The notes under the pieces were generated by a model, which saw only the letters and a program-made list of their open reading frames with translations, was not told the DNA's origin and ran no database searches. From Oligoflexia bacterium (GTDB lineage: Bacteria > Bdellovibrionota > UBA1018), in the NCBI GenBank assembly GCA_903935335.1, contig CAIZRG010000059.1, forward strand, positions 1 through 64,000: a stretch of DNA of 64,000 bases. Reading direction: 5' to 3'. Below, piece after piece: positions 52,770 to 60,609 of the stretch. The position numbers and the translations under genes were made by a program. The first letter of the stretch is position 1. The number at the start of each line of letters is the position of its first letter.

Positions 52770-54451
52770 CTCTTCTGTCCGGGTGAGCCCTCAGAAATAC
52801 CTCGAGAAGCTTCCCGATGTTTATAGTTCAGCCGAAAGTGCCGATAACCCTGCCGACGATGTCGCCTCGATCGTCTCCTTTCGGGCGGATCGACAATATC
52901 TAAAGAAGCAAAGGTTCGAGTTCGATCACTCGGAATAGGAAGTAAAATTCGGGCACCATTACGAAGAGGCATCCGTGGAGAAACCCGGTTCAAATCACTC
53001 ACAAGATCCACTTTAATTCCAAAATGTCGAGCGATTCGAAGCAAAGTTTCTCCTCTTCGAACCTTATAGGTCATAAACTGCACTTTTCTAGGGAAAGCTT
53101 CGTGGTTGTAAGTAGACAAAAATCGATCTTTCGTCGACGCTGGAAGCTTAATGGAGTAAGTAGGCAATGTAGGAGGGGTGCACCATCTCAGAATTTCAGG
53201 ATTTAGACTTTTTACCGTCTGATAGGAAAGTCCAGCGGCTTTAGCTACCTGTAAAAGATCAGCAGGACTCTTCACTTCAAAAATATCTAAATGCTCTCCT
53301 CCAACCTCTCCAGACCGTGTCACATGAGGAGTGGGAATCGGTTTAGCGAGTGGCGCAGAACCTGCTTCAGAAGAAGGTGAGATTTCTGATTCAGCCATCC
53401 ATCCAGCTTGGTTTGATTCAATGAGATCCATGGATTTAACTTGAGAAGCCCCTGACTCTTCATCGTCTGAAAAAGCGAGATCATCAGCAAGCCCCACCTG
53501 CATATCCGCTTCTTTCTCTCTTATATATTCCTTATCTTCTACGGGTTTATCTGTTTTAACAACTTTTACAACCTCACCATCCCCTGCCACCACTTCTCCT
53601 AAACCTGGACGAGATTTTTGATCCGGAAACCCAAACTGAACTCGATTCTTAGAGATGATAGCCGCCGCAATAATCTTGGGGACATAGTCCCGAGTTTCTG
53701 GCCTGAGAAAACGCTGCCGAGCAATCATCCAAAAATCTTTTGTCCCAAATCTTCGAATGGCTCGAGCAACTTTAGCTTCACCCGCATTGTAAGCCGCAGC
53801 AGCTAACTCCCAACTCTGAAACATTTGATAAAGATCTTTGAGGTACTCTACAGCAGCAAGAGTCGATTTTTGAATATCTCTTCGTTCATCAATCCAGCCA
53901 TTTACCCTTAAACCATAACGTTTTCCAGTCGCTGATATAAATTGCCACGGGCCTACTGCTTTAGCTCGGGAACGAGCCAAATTATTAAAGCCACTTTCAA
54001 TCATGGCCAGGTACACTAAGTCTTCAGGCATCCCATGCTTCCGCAGCAATGGCTCAATAAATGGAATAAAATATTCAGATCGAGCTAAATACTTTTCAAA
54101 ATAAGGCCTACCTCGACCACAAAAATAATCAATCCAATGCTCTACTCTGGCATTCACGGTAATAGGAAAATCAAACTGAGTATGATCTAATTTTTTACCT
54201 TGAACTGTAATCTCACCATTTTGAATCAGGATTGCCTGAGACGATCCAGAGCCCGGCTGAACCTTTTTATCCAAGCTATTTGAATGAAGATCTTGCTGTA
54301 ATACTTCTGTTAAAGTCTTGGGAATCGGAAGATTGTCCGAAACATCACTCGCCTCATGGACTCCTCTCAGGTGAGAACAAGCTGAAAAACTGAGGAGTCC
54401 CCCTAATACAAGGAGTTTGAAGCTACGGTTTAATCCTACTTTAAATTCCAT
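52766..54451 (-). CDS. mltD: Lipoprotein lytic transglycosylase with LysM domain (MltD-like)
   Basis: 561 residues. Signal with lipobox-like LLSFSAC (Cys about residue 26). The SLT catalytic domain at about 125-270 has LAMIESGFNN (catalytic Glu) and AVGPWQFISATGKRYGL. AAAYNAGEAKVARAI is also conserved. A Glu/Ser-rich linker follows, then one LysM domain at about 455-505 (YKVRRGETLLRIARHFGI ... NGARILLPIP), and an Arg/His-rich C terminus. MltD cleaves glycan strands of peptidoglycan in the periplasm. Usual family members have two or more LysM repeats; a weaker one may lie near 385-430 (LLQVAKAAGLSYQTVKSLN). Confidence 0.9.
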   Translation of the reverse strand: MEFKVGLNRSFKLLVLGGLLSFSACSHLRGVHEASDVSDNLPIPKTLTEVLQQDLHSNSLDKKVQPGSGSSQAILIQNGEITVQGKKLDHTQFDFPITVNARVEHWIDYFCGRGRPYFEKYLARSEYFIPFIEPLLRKHGMPEDLVYLAMIESGFNNLARSRAKAVGPWQFISATGKRYGLRVNGWIDERRDIQKSTLAAVEYLKDLYQMFQSWELAAAAYNAGEAKVARAIRRFGTKDFWMIARQRFLRPETRDYVPKIIAAAIISKNRVQFGFPDQKSRPGLGEVVAGDGEVVKVVKTDKPVEDKEYIREKEADMQVGLADDLAFSDDEESGASQVKSMDLIESNQAGWMAESEISPSSEAGSAPLAKPIPTPHVTRSGEVGGEHLDIFEVKSPADLLQVAKAAGLSYQTVKSLNPEILRWCTPPTLPTYSIKLPASTKDRFLSTYNHEAFPRKVQFMTYKVRRGETLLRIARHFGIKVDLVSDLNRVSPRMPLRNGARILLPIPSDRTRTFASLDIVDPPERRRSRRHRRQGYRHFRLNYKHREASRGISEGSPGQKS

Positions 54452-54528
54452 GGGAGCTATCCTGTCGACTTTCAGTCAAAGCTGAAACCAAAAGCTCATT
54501 TTGATTTCATTCAATTTTATGCACCTAG

Positions 54529-54584
54529 TCAACAAAGAGAGTCCCAGTACATCAAAAAAGGTGTACTGGGACTCTCTTTGTTGA
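54529..54584. repeat. Perfect 23-bp inverted repeat (long hairpin)
   Basis: Arms 54529-54551 and 54562-54584 are perfectly complementary. The arm core is CAAAGAGAGTCCCAGTAC; loop of ten bases, TCAAAAAAGG. It is much longer and more exact than a normal terminator stem, and no U tract follows on the leftward side. It may be a folded RNA, a MITE-like end, or a recombination or replication landmark. Confidence 0.9.
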
Positions 54585-54682
54585 ATTTTAAATTTAACTG
54601 ATTCAACATAAGTTTGTCAAATTTCTTGCAGATTTTTTACCTAAAAACAAGAAAATCGAAATTTTTATAAAGAATGTTAAGA

Positions 54683-54721
54683 AATCAACAGATTCATTAA
54701 AAACTCATCAATCTGTTGATT
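54683..54721 (-). terminator. Terminator-like inverted repeat
   Basis: AATCAACAGATT (54683-54694) with AATCTGTTGATT (54710-54721), 12-bp perfect stem, 15-base loop. It lies 24 bases past the 54745 stop on the leftward strand. The tail TTTC TTAAC is a weak U tract, so termination is probable but not certain. Confidence 0.5.
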
Positions 54722-54744
54722 CGAATCAACTCAACAAAATCAAC

Positions 54745-55191
54745 TTAATGCAAAGCTGCCGGATTAAAGCTTTGAACAACTTCAACAATTTGAACCTCTA
54801 GATCCTCGTCTGTCTCATAAACGTCGTCAATATGAGAAGATCTCATGAGATACTGAACAATCGTTCCTGCTACAAATTTAGGTGATTTTTGGAAATAAAA
54901 CCCATTCAGCTCATCACTCCCAAAGGTATTCCTAACGACTGCTTTAGCAGCACGATATTGCTCACTCTCAGTAAATGCCGAATCCTGTAGCATGTCAGCC
55001 TTTGCACCCACTTTTGCCAACGTTCTTTCTCTTAGGTCTTCATCCGTCAAAACAAAAGGGACAATGAGTCCGTAAACCTCGTCTTGGACGATTTGTCTCA
55101 GGCGAGAAGGAAAGCTAATCGCTTTCTGATTCTCTAATCGGGTAACAATACTTTTACACAAAATTCGCAGCGTCTCTCTTTGCGTGGCCAT
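54745..55191 (-). CDS. DUF507-like conserved protein
   Basis: 148 residues from MATQRE; this start is preferred because ATGAGGGGTCAA immediately precedes it. The block RLRQIVQDEVYGLIVPF followed by LTDEDLRERTLAKVG resembles the C-terminal half of DUF507 proteins, common in Myxococcota, Bdellovibrionota and Aquificota. No catalytic motif, no signal peptide. It may act in the same transcription unit as murJ, from which it is separated by about 47 bases. Confidence 0.6.
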   Translation of the reverse strand: MATQRETLRILCKSIVTRLENQKAISFPSRLRQIVQDEVYGLIVPFVLTDEDLRERTLAKVGAKADMLQDSAFTESEQYRAAKAVVRNTFGSDELNGFYFQKSPKFVAGTIVQYLMRSSHIDDVYETDEDLEVQIVEVVQSFNPAALH

Positions 55192-55238
55192 TTGACCCCT
55201 CATTTAAATAACTTGTTAACTAACTTCTTCACCTTAGC

Positions 55239-56924
55239 TCAGGTCGAGCTACGTCTCAGCTTATTTTTCATTTTTTTCACAAAAATATTGGTAAAATAAG
55301 AGGCTTCTTGTAAACGAAAAATCTTTGAAACCATCAAAAAGACCAAAACCCCCTCAAAGACCAACAAAATCATTCGGATCGATCTGGCCAAAACTGTTCC
55401 CATCCTTCCTATTCTCAAGAAAAACATCTGATCAGAAAGCTGAATGCGTAAAAAAACTTCAGAATAATAACAAAGGGTTCCCATAAAAAGAGCAACACTC
55501 AGGTATCCTAACAACCCTTTGAAAATTGGAGAAAGAGGAAATTGACCTCCTTGTTTGAAAATCAAGCTTCGAACTACTCCCATTAAAAAACATCCATTAA
55601 ACAAGGCCGCAATGGAGGTTCCCAAGGCTAATCCCCAGTAACCCAAAGTTTTAGACATCACTAGGTTCAGACCAATCGTCAAACCTACTGTTAAAAAGCT
55701 TGATAAAACAGGAAGCTTTGTATTGCCTAAGGCATAACAAACGGGCACCAAAACCTTAACCATAGAATAAGAAACTAACCCCACAGCATACATAGCCAAG
55801 GCTCTAGCAGTAGCTTGAGCATCCTCTGGATAGAATCGTCCGTACTGGAAAATCAGCTCGATGATTGGAAACCCTAAAAAAATGAGCGCTGATGCTGCAG
55901 GTAAATTCACCGCAAAAACACTTCTCAGACTTTGAGTGAGCGTCTGGCTCACTCCCTGAATATCCTTCCTTGCCAACTGCTGAGAGATCTGAGTCAAAGT
56001 TGCAGAAGCCAAAGAAACCCCAAATATACCAATCGGAAACTGCATCAGTCGAAATGCATAGTTGAGCCAAGAAACAGCTCCTGGACCTTGAGATGTCGCC
56101 AGAATCGTATTGACAAGCAAATTAACCTGAGTAGCCGCTAATCCAATAGTGCCTGGAATCATCATCCCTAGTATCTTTCTCAAACTGGGATCTTCAAACC
56201 AACTGGGATCACCGGATTTTTTGCTCACCCACCGGTATCCTACTTGATAAAGGAAAGGGAGCTGACAAAACGCCTGCACTCCTCCTCCCACTAAAACGCC
56301 AAAAGCCATTCCCACAATAGGCTGAATCTTCCAATCTGAACCCCAACCTGAGAAAATTTGAACACAGACAACGCCCACCCCAATTGAAGTTATGTTAAAA
56401 AGAGCAGAAGAAAAAGCGGGGATGAAAAAAATTCCACAAGCATTGAGAATCCCCATAAAGGCCGCAGCAAGGGCTACGCATGGAAAGAAAGGAAACATGA
56501 TTCGAGTCATTTGAACAGTGAGTTCAAATTTTCCAGGAATCTGCTTAAAAGCAGAAGCATAAAAACTCACAAGCTGCGGGGCAAAAAGAATTCCAAAAAA
56601 AGCTAATCCCCCTACTAAAAAAAAAAGGATACGAAAAACTAATCCCGCAACTCTCCATGCCCGCTGCTCCCCTTCTTCAACCTGCACTTGTGTAAAAGTA
56701 GGAACAAGAGAAGCACTCATCGCTCCTTCAGCAAAGAGATCACGTAATAAATTCGGAATACGAAAAGCGACATGAAATGCATCTGTGAAGTTTCCTGCTC
56801 CAAAATACACTGCAAAAACCAACTCACGAACGAGACCCATGACACGACTGATAAAAGTTGCAAGACCCATGATACTCGCTGATTTTAGGATATTCGTCTC
56901 ACCCCATATCGGTTTTTTTGCCAT
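55239..56924 (-). CDS. murJ: Lipid II flippase MurJ
   Basis: About 561 residues, 13-14 membrane helices. Moves the peptidoglycan precursor lipid II across the inner membrane. The first helix region LATFISRVMGLVRELVFAVYFGAG and FRIPNLLRDLFAEGAMSASLVPTF are the family hallmarks; the Arg residues there are needed for substrate handling. Start ATG 56924 chosen over GTG 56930. The upstream neighbour ends eight bases away. Confidence 0.95.
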   Translation of the reverse strand: MAKKPIWGETNILKSASIMGLATFISRVMGLVRELVFAVYFGAGNFTDAFHVAFRIPNLLRDLFAEGAMSASLVPTFTQVQVEEGEQRAWRVAGLVFRILFFLVGGLAFFGILFAPQLVSFYASAFKQIPGKFELTVQMTRIMFPFFPCVALAAAFMGILNACGIFFIPAFSSALFNITSIGVGVVCVQIFSGWGSDWKIQPIVGMAFGVLVGGGVQAFCQLPFLYQVGYRWVSKKSGDPSWFEDPSLRKILGMMIPGTIGLAATQVNLLVNTILATSQGPGAVSWLNYAFRLMQFPIGIFGVSLASATLTQISQQLARKDIQGVSQTLTQSLRSVFAVNLPAASALIFLGFPIIELIFQYGRFYPEDAQATARALAMYAVGLVSYSMVKVLVPVCYALGNTKLPVLSSFLTVGLTIGLNLVMSKTLGYWGLALGTSIAALFNGCFLMGVVRSLIFKQGGQFPLSPIFKGLLGYLSVALFMGTLCYYSEVFLRIQLSDQMFFLRIGRMGTVLARSIRMILLVFEGVLVFLMVSKIFRLQEASYFTNIFVKKMKNKLRRSST

Positions 56925-56931
56925 AGACACT

Positions 56932-57240
56932 TTAAGCTCGAGGAATTAAATCAAATATTTTTGTCAGCCAGCGATCCATCCCTTGATCCAGTTGCTCCCG
57001 AAAGGGTATCGCCATAAGACTGAGTTGAGCTCTCAGCTCTATTTCAGCATCCAAACAGGCCAAAGTTGCAGAAAATAGAGAGCCTTTTAAGTGTAGCTCT
57101 CTTTGAATTGGATCACGTTCTATAGCGTACTTACCGATCGAAGTCTGACTCATCAAGCGATCGATTCCCTCTGAAACTTTATCATAAAGCTCTTGGGAAC
57201 TCTTACCCGGAATCCTTACTTTTTTGGAATAGGTTGGCAC
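56932..57240 (-). CDS. Small conserved protein, PHA-granule-region-like
   Basis: 102 residues. PTYSKKVRIPGKSSQELYDK near the start, LKGSLFSATLACLDAEIELR in the middle and LDQGMDRWLTKIFD at the end suggest the SRPBCC-like small polyhydroxyalkanoic acid system family. The assignment is tentative. Eight bases upstream of murJ on the same strand, so probably coexpressed with it. No signal peptide or membrane helix. Confidence 0.5.
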   Translation of the reverse strand: MPTYSKKVRIPGKSSQELYDKVSEGIDRLMSQTSIGKYAIERDPIQRELHLKGSLFSATLACLDAEIELRAQLSLMAIPFREQLDQGMDRWLTKIFDLIPRA

Positions 57241-57319
57241 CTTTTCAAGCTAGCCTTTCCTGAATTTGATGTAAAGATATGAAAAGATCTGAAGGTTATA
57301 GATATCCAAATCAACCTGA

Positions 57320-59251
57320 TTATCGTTCAGCAACTTCAATATCAGCTAGGGCCTGACCCGAAAGAACCTGATCCTCAGCATGAACTTTCCAACCCATCAC
57401 ACGAACATTCAGGGGCAAAGCATGAGGTACAAAGACACCCATAGATTCAATAATCAAGAGAGGCTCATGAGCAGGAACAAATGTTTTTTGGAGATAAAGG
57501 ATGGCATGAACTCTGCCTGTCACCAATGCATTCAACCCAAGTTTTTGCTGAACTGAGACCCGAAAAGAACGAAAGATGGGTCTTACATTTAAAAACCAAG
57601 CACCTATCCTCACTAACCAATGATCTTTTAAAGGATAAGCACAAACTCGAACTTGGGTTTCATCCGATAATTTTAATTCACCAGAGATTCCTCGAAACTC
57701 ACTCCCTCCCCATAAAGAAGGCCCCGCAATCCAATTTAAAGTATTTTTTTGAGATCCATCCCAATGGACTAACTGTTCTCCTGCTAGCCATCGAACATTT
57801 TCTTCAGACTGAATCGCCTTATCCAAACCTAAGAAACAGACATCCAAGACTAATCTCACTAGCTCGATCGGAGGACGAATGTTTGGAAGAAATTCCTCAT
57901 CAATAAATCCAGAATGAAAGATTCCCTCTCTGAGCCAAGGGTGATCCAGCAGCTCTAATAAAAACCTTTCATTCGTTTGAAAAGAACCCGCAATCCAAAA
58001 ATTTTTTAATATTTTCTGAGCTGCTTCGAGTAAATTTTTTCTAACCGGAGAAAAAACAAAGAGAATCCCAAGCAACCCCGAATCATAACTTAATAAGTTT
58101 TGTTTTTTTTCATAACCTAAGGCTAACTCAGCATCAATATCTTCAAATTTCCATGATCTCTCATCGGAGATCTCATGAACCAATCCCGGCTGAGGGAGAT
58201 GATAAAGTGAATCTTCAGCTAAAATTCTTAAACACATCCCAGAAAAAAATTGCTTTTCAATCCGAAAAGGTCGAATTCCACTCAAAAATTCTTTTTGAAA
58301 CGCAGCTAACTGCCACGAGACCGCTCGAGTTCCTGCTACTTTTTCCCATAAGTGAAAACTGGTATTAAGCCTAGGTAAGCCATCAAACAAAAAAGCTCGA
58401 CTGCTATCTACTAAATACTCTAAAATCCCTAGTCCCACATATTCACAAAGATCTGCAATCCTGATAGTCCAATCAAAAAGCTGTTTTCTCATCGATAGAC
58501 TCATCCGAACAGCAGGACAAAATTCTACAATTTTACCATAATTACACTGCAGAGAAGCATCAGTAGGAGGGAAAATCTGAATTTGCCCCCCCTGAAATCG
58601 AACAAAAGGAACTGAAACAAGTCTCGCACCTTCCAGATGTTTTTCAGAAAAAAGAATCACTTCCCCTTGTTGTCTCCGAAGCTGATCACACCACAACTCT
58701 AATTTTTGCCCTAACCCGTTAAAGTCCTGGACCAAAAACTGTCCAAACCGACCTGCACCTTTTACAGACCTCAGAACAAAAGGAAATGACTGCTCATTGT
58801 TTCTAATGAGTCTTTCAATTTCCCGAGAAGTATACACCGGATCAAAGCTCTGTACTAAATTTGGAATCCCAATTTTTTCGGCTTCAGCTAGAAAGTTCAA
58901 TTTATTTGAAAAAAGAGAAATAACTCCTACCGAAGGTGAAATCACGGTTAATCCAAGCTGTTGAGCAATCGTACTGAGTTCTGGCCGTTCAGCCCAAACC
59001 GTTGTTCCAGGATGAATGAGCCCTTCTCGACCTGACACAGCAGAAAACTCAGTCAGAAGTGTTCGAATTTTACTGAGGTCTTGAGATTCAATCCGATCTT
59101 GAAAAAATGAACGAAGTAAATCCGATTGTAAAATTGGATTAAATCCTTCTAATTTAAGGTGTTTAGAAATTATATTCGCCGTTGTGAGATCACCCATAAC
59201 TAAGACTTTTTGGGACTCACAAAACTTCTGTTTTGGGAATGTAAAAGACAT
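57320..59251 (-). CDS. Degenerate biotin carboxylase-like protein with lipoyl-like C terminus
   Basis: About 643 residues. The layout is of an acyl-CoA carboxylase alpha subunit: HPGTTVWAERPELSTIAQQL (for HPGYGFLSEN...), FVLRSVKGAGRFGQFLV (for the ATP-grasp Gly-rich loop), then FLFDGLPRLNTSFHLWEKV (for FYFMEMNPRIQVEH). The catalytic Glu and Asn are lost and only Arg remains. The C terminus IESMGVFVPHALPLNVRV aligns with the biotin domain EAMKM, but the biotin-accepting Lys is Gly. So it keeps the fold but not the chemistry. Start ATG 59251 is chosen over TTG 59278. Possible scaffold or regulatory pseudoenzyme. Confidence 0.7.
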   Translation of the reverse strand: MSFTFPKQKFCESQKVLVMGDLTTANIISKHLKLEGFNPILQSDLLRSFFQDRIESQDLSKIRTLLTEFSAVSGREGLIHPGTTVWAERPELSTIAQQLGLTVISPSVGVISLFSNKLNFLAEAEKIGIPNLVQSFDPVYTSREIERLIRNNEQSFPFVLRSVKGAGRFGQFLVQDFNGLGQKLELWCDQLRRQQGEVILFSEKHLEGARLVSVPFVRFQGGQIQIFPPTDASLQCNYGKIVEFCPAVRMSLSMRKQLFDWTIRIADLCEYVGLGILEYLVDSSRAFLFDGLPRLNTSFHLWEKVAGTRAVSWQLAAFQKEFLSGIRPFRIEKQFFSGMCLRILAEDSLYHLPQPGLVHEISDERSWKFEDIDAELALGYEKKQNLLSYDSGLLGILFVFSPVRKNLLEAAQKILKNFWIAGSFQTNERFLLELLDHPWLREGIFHSGFIDEEFLPNIRPPIELVRLVLDVCFLGLDKAIQSEENVRWLAGEQLVHWDGSQKNTLNWIAGPSLWGGSEFRGISGELKLSDETQVRVCAYPLKDHWLVRIGAWFLNVRPIFRSFRVSVQQKLGLNALVTGRVHAILYLQKTFVPAHEPLLIIESMGVFVPHALPLNVRVMGWKVHAEDQVLSGQALADIEVAER

Positions 59252-59352
59252 ACAATATCCAATTCTACTTTTGCACAATTCTTCAAAAGCCTACTTGAGA
59301 AAGTTAACGCACCCTATAGACAAAGGCTATCGTCTTTGATCAGTTGGACTTC

Positions 59353-60609
59353 ATGAAAGTTCCTATTTCGTTAGTCGACGCCTTTGGTTCTGAGTTTGAA
59401 TTGCAAATTGCAAGATTTGCAATGCAATTTGGATTTCTCCCTGACATTCATGCACTTCACTCAAATCGCTTTTTAGCCAGAAGTGTGATTCCACACATTA
59501 CCAAGCTATCTCGACTTTTTAATCGAGAAGAAAAAGACCAAGATAGTGGACTCTCTCCCTACTGGAAGGAAAGCTCTAATCCGCTTCACTTGCGTATGGC
59601 TTATTTTCTGTACTTTATGCCTTCGAATCTCTTTAGAGTTGCAGCCATTGGCTCTGAGCTTTCACGATTAGGCTTTCAATGGCCTACTCAAAATTTTCAG
59701 GCTATTGAATTAGGTGCTGGACCTGCTTCAGGAGCTTGTGGAATAGCAGCAGCACAGAATTTTGCTCACTTAGGCTTAGGAAACTGTGGTACCTGGGCTC
59801 TCGTTGAACAGGATCAGTCCATTTTATCTTTGGGCGCTCAATGGGCAACCTCTTATTTTTCCAGCCTAGGTCTTTCAAACTGGGGAGTAAGACCTTTTCA
59901 CAGAAAAATAGACCTTGAAAAAGAATTTTTACCAAAAAATGCACCTCGTTTTCACCTCTGGCTGATGAGCTTTTATTTAAATGAAATCACAATAAATCCA
60001 CAAGAACTTGCCATAAAACTGCTTAGAGCTTGGAAAAATCACCTCCACCCCGAAGGCATTGCCATTTTGGTTGAACCCGCGCTCAAGCTTCAATCCAGAA
60101 AACTTTTAGAACTCAGAAAACATCTTCTCCTTGAAATCGAGAAAGAAAAAATCAAAGACTTAAAAATTCTCTTGCCGTGTCTGGGTCACCAAGCCTGTGG
60201 AGCTTTATCCCAAAACAATGATTGGTGCCATGAAGAAGTCACTTGGTGGCGTCCTCCCTATTTTAGAAAAATAGATCAAATGGCAAAACTCGATCGGAAA
60301 ACTTTACCTTTTAGTTACCTCGTCCTAGCCAAGAGTGAAAAAAAATTAGAAGAACTGCTACCTAGACTGAAACTCTCGGAAAGTCATTCCCCCCTTCAGC
60401 GGCATCGCTTGGTCAGCCCAGCCCATAAAGAGGGTCAGGATCTCGAATTTTTCCTCTGTGGAGAGGAAGGCAAAAGAAGAGCTCGCTATCGCCCTTTTCA
60501 CTTAGACGGCCAGGACTCAGAGCTTCAAAGAGGAGATATCTTCTTAAATGCTCAAATTCGAGGAGATCGGAACTCCTCTCGAATCATTCAATTTAAGGAA
60601 ATAGTTTAA
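59353..60609 (+). CDS. Rsm22-like ribosomal small-subunit methyltransferase
   Basis: 418 residues. LRMAYFLYFMPSNLFRVAAIG is followed by the SAM site AIELGAGPASGACGIA. The Cys-rich block LPCLGHQACGALSQNNDWC matches the LPCPHxxxCPL...DWCHF iron-sulfur-type region of Rsm22. LPFSYLVLAKSE follows. Rsm22 family members act in (mito)ribosomal small-subunit assembly. Start is uncertain between TTG 59344 and ATG 59353. It is divergent from the carboxylase-like gene and converges with uvrD, overlapping four bases. Confidence 0.85.
   Translation: MKVPISLVDAFGSEFELQIARFAMQFGFLPDIHALHSNRFLARSVIPHITKLSRLFNREEKDQDSGLSPYWKESSNPLHLRMAYFLYFMPSNLFRVAAIGSELSRLGFQWPTQNFQAIELGAGPASGACGIAAAQNFAHLGLGNCGTWALVEQDQSILSLGAQWATSYFSSLGLSNWGVRPFHRKIDLEKEFLPKNAPRFHLWLMSFYLNEITINPQELAIKLLRAWKNHLHPEGIAILVEPALKLQSRKLLELRKHLLLEIEKEKIKDLKILLPCLGHQACGALSQNNDWCHEEVTWWRPPYFRKIDQMAKLDRKTLPFSYLVLAKSEKKLEELLPRLKLSESHSPLQRHRLVSPAHKEGQDLEFFLCGEEGKRRARYRPFHLDGQDSELQRGDIFLNAQIRGDRNSSRIIQFKEIV

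Larger units (their letters stand above)
54452..54744. other. Intergenic region with two strong inverted repeats
   Basis: No gene. It contains a 23-bp perfect inverted repeat (54529-54584) and a 12-bp perfect inverted repeat (54683-54721). A leftward gene ends at 54745 and the next leftward gene starts at 54451, so these hairpins lie between two same-strand units. Confidence 0.7.
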
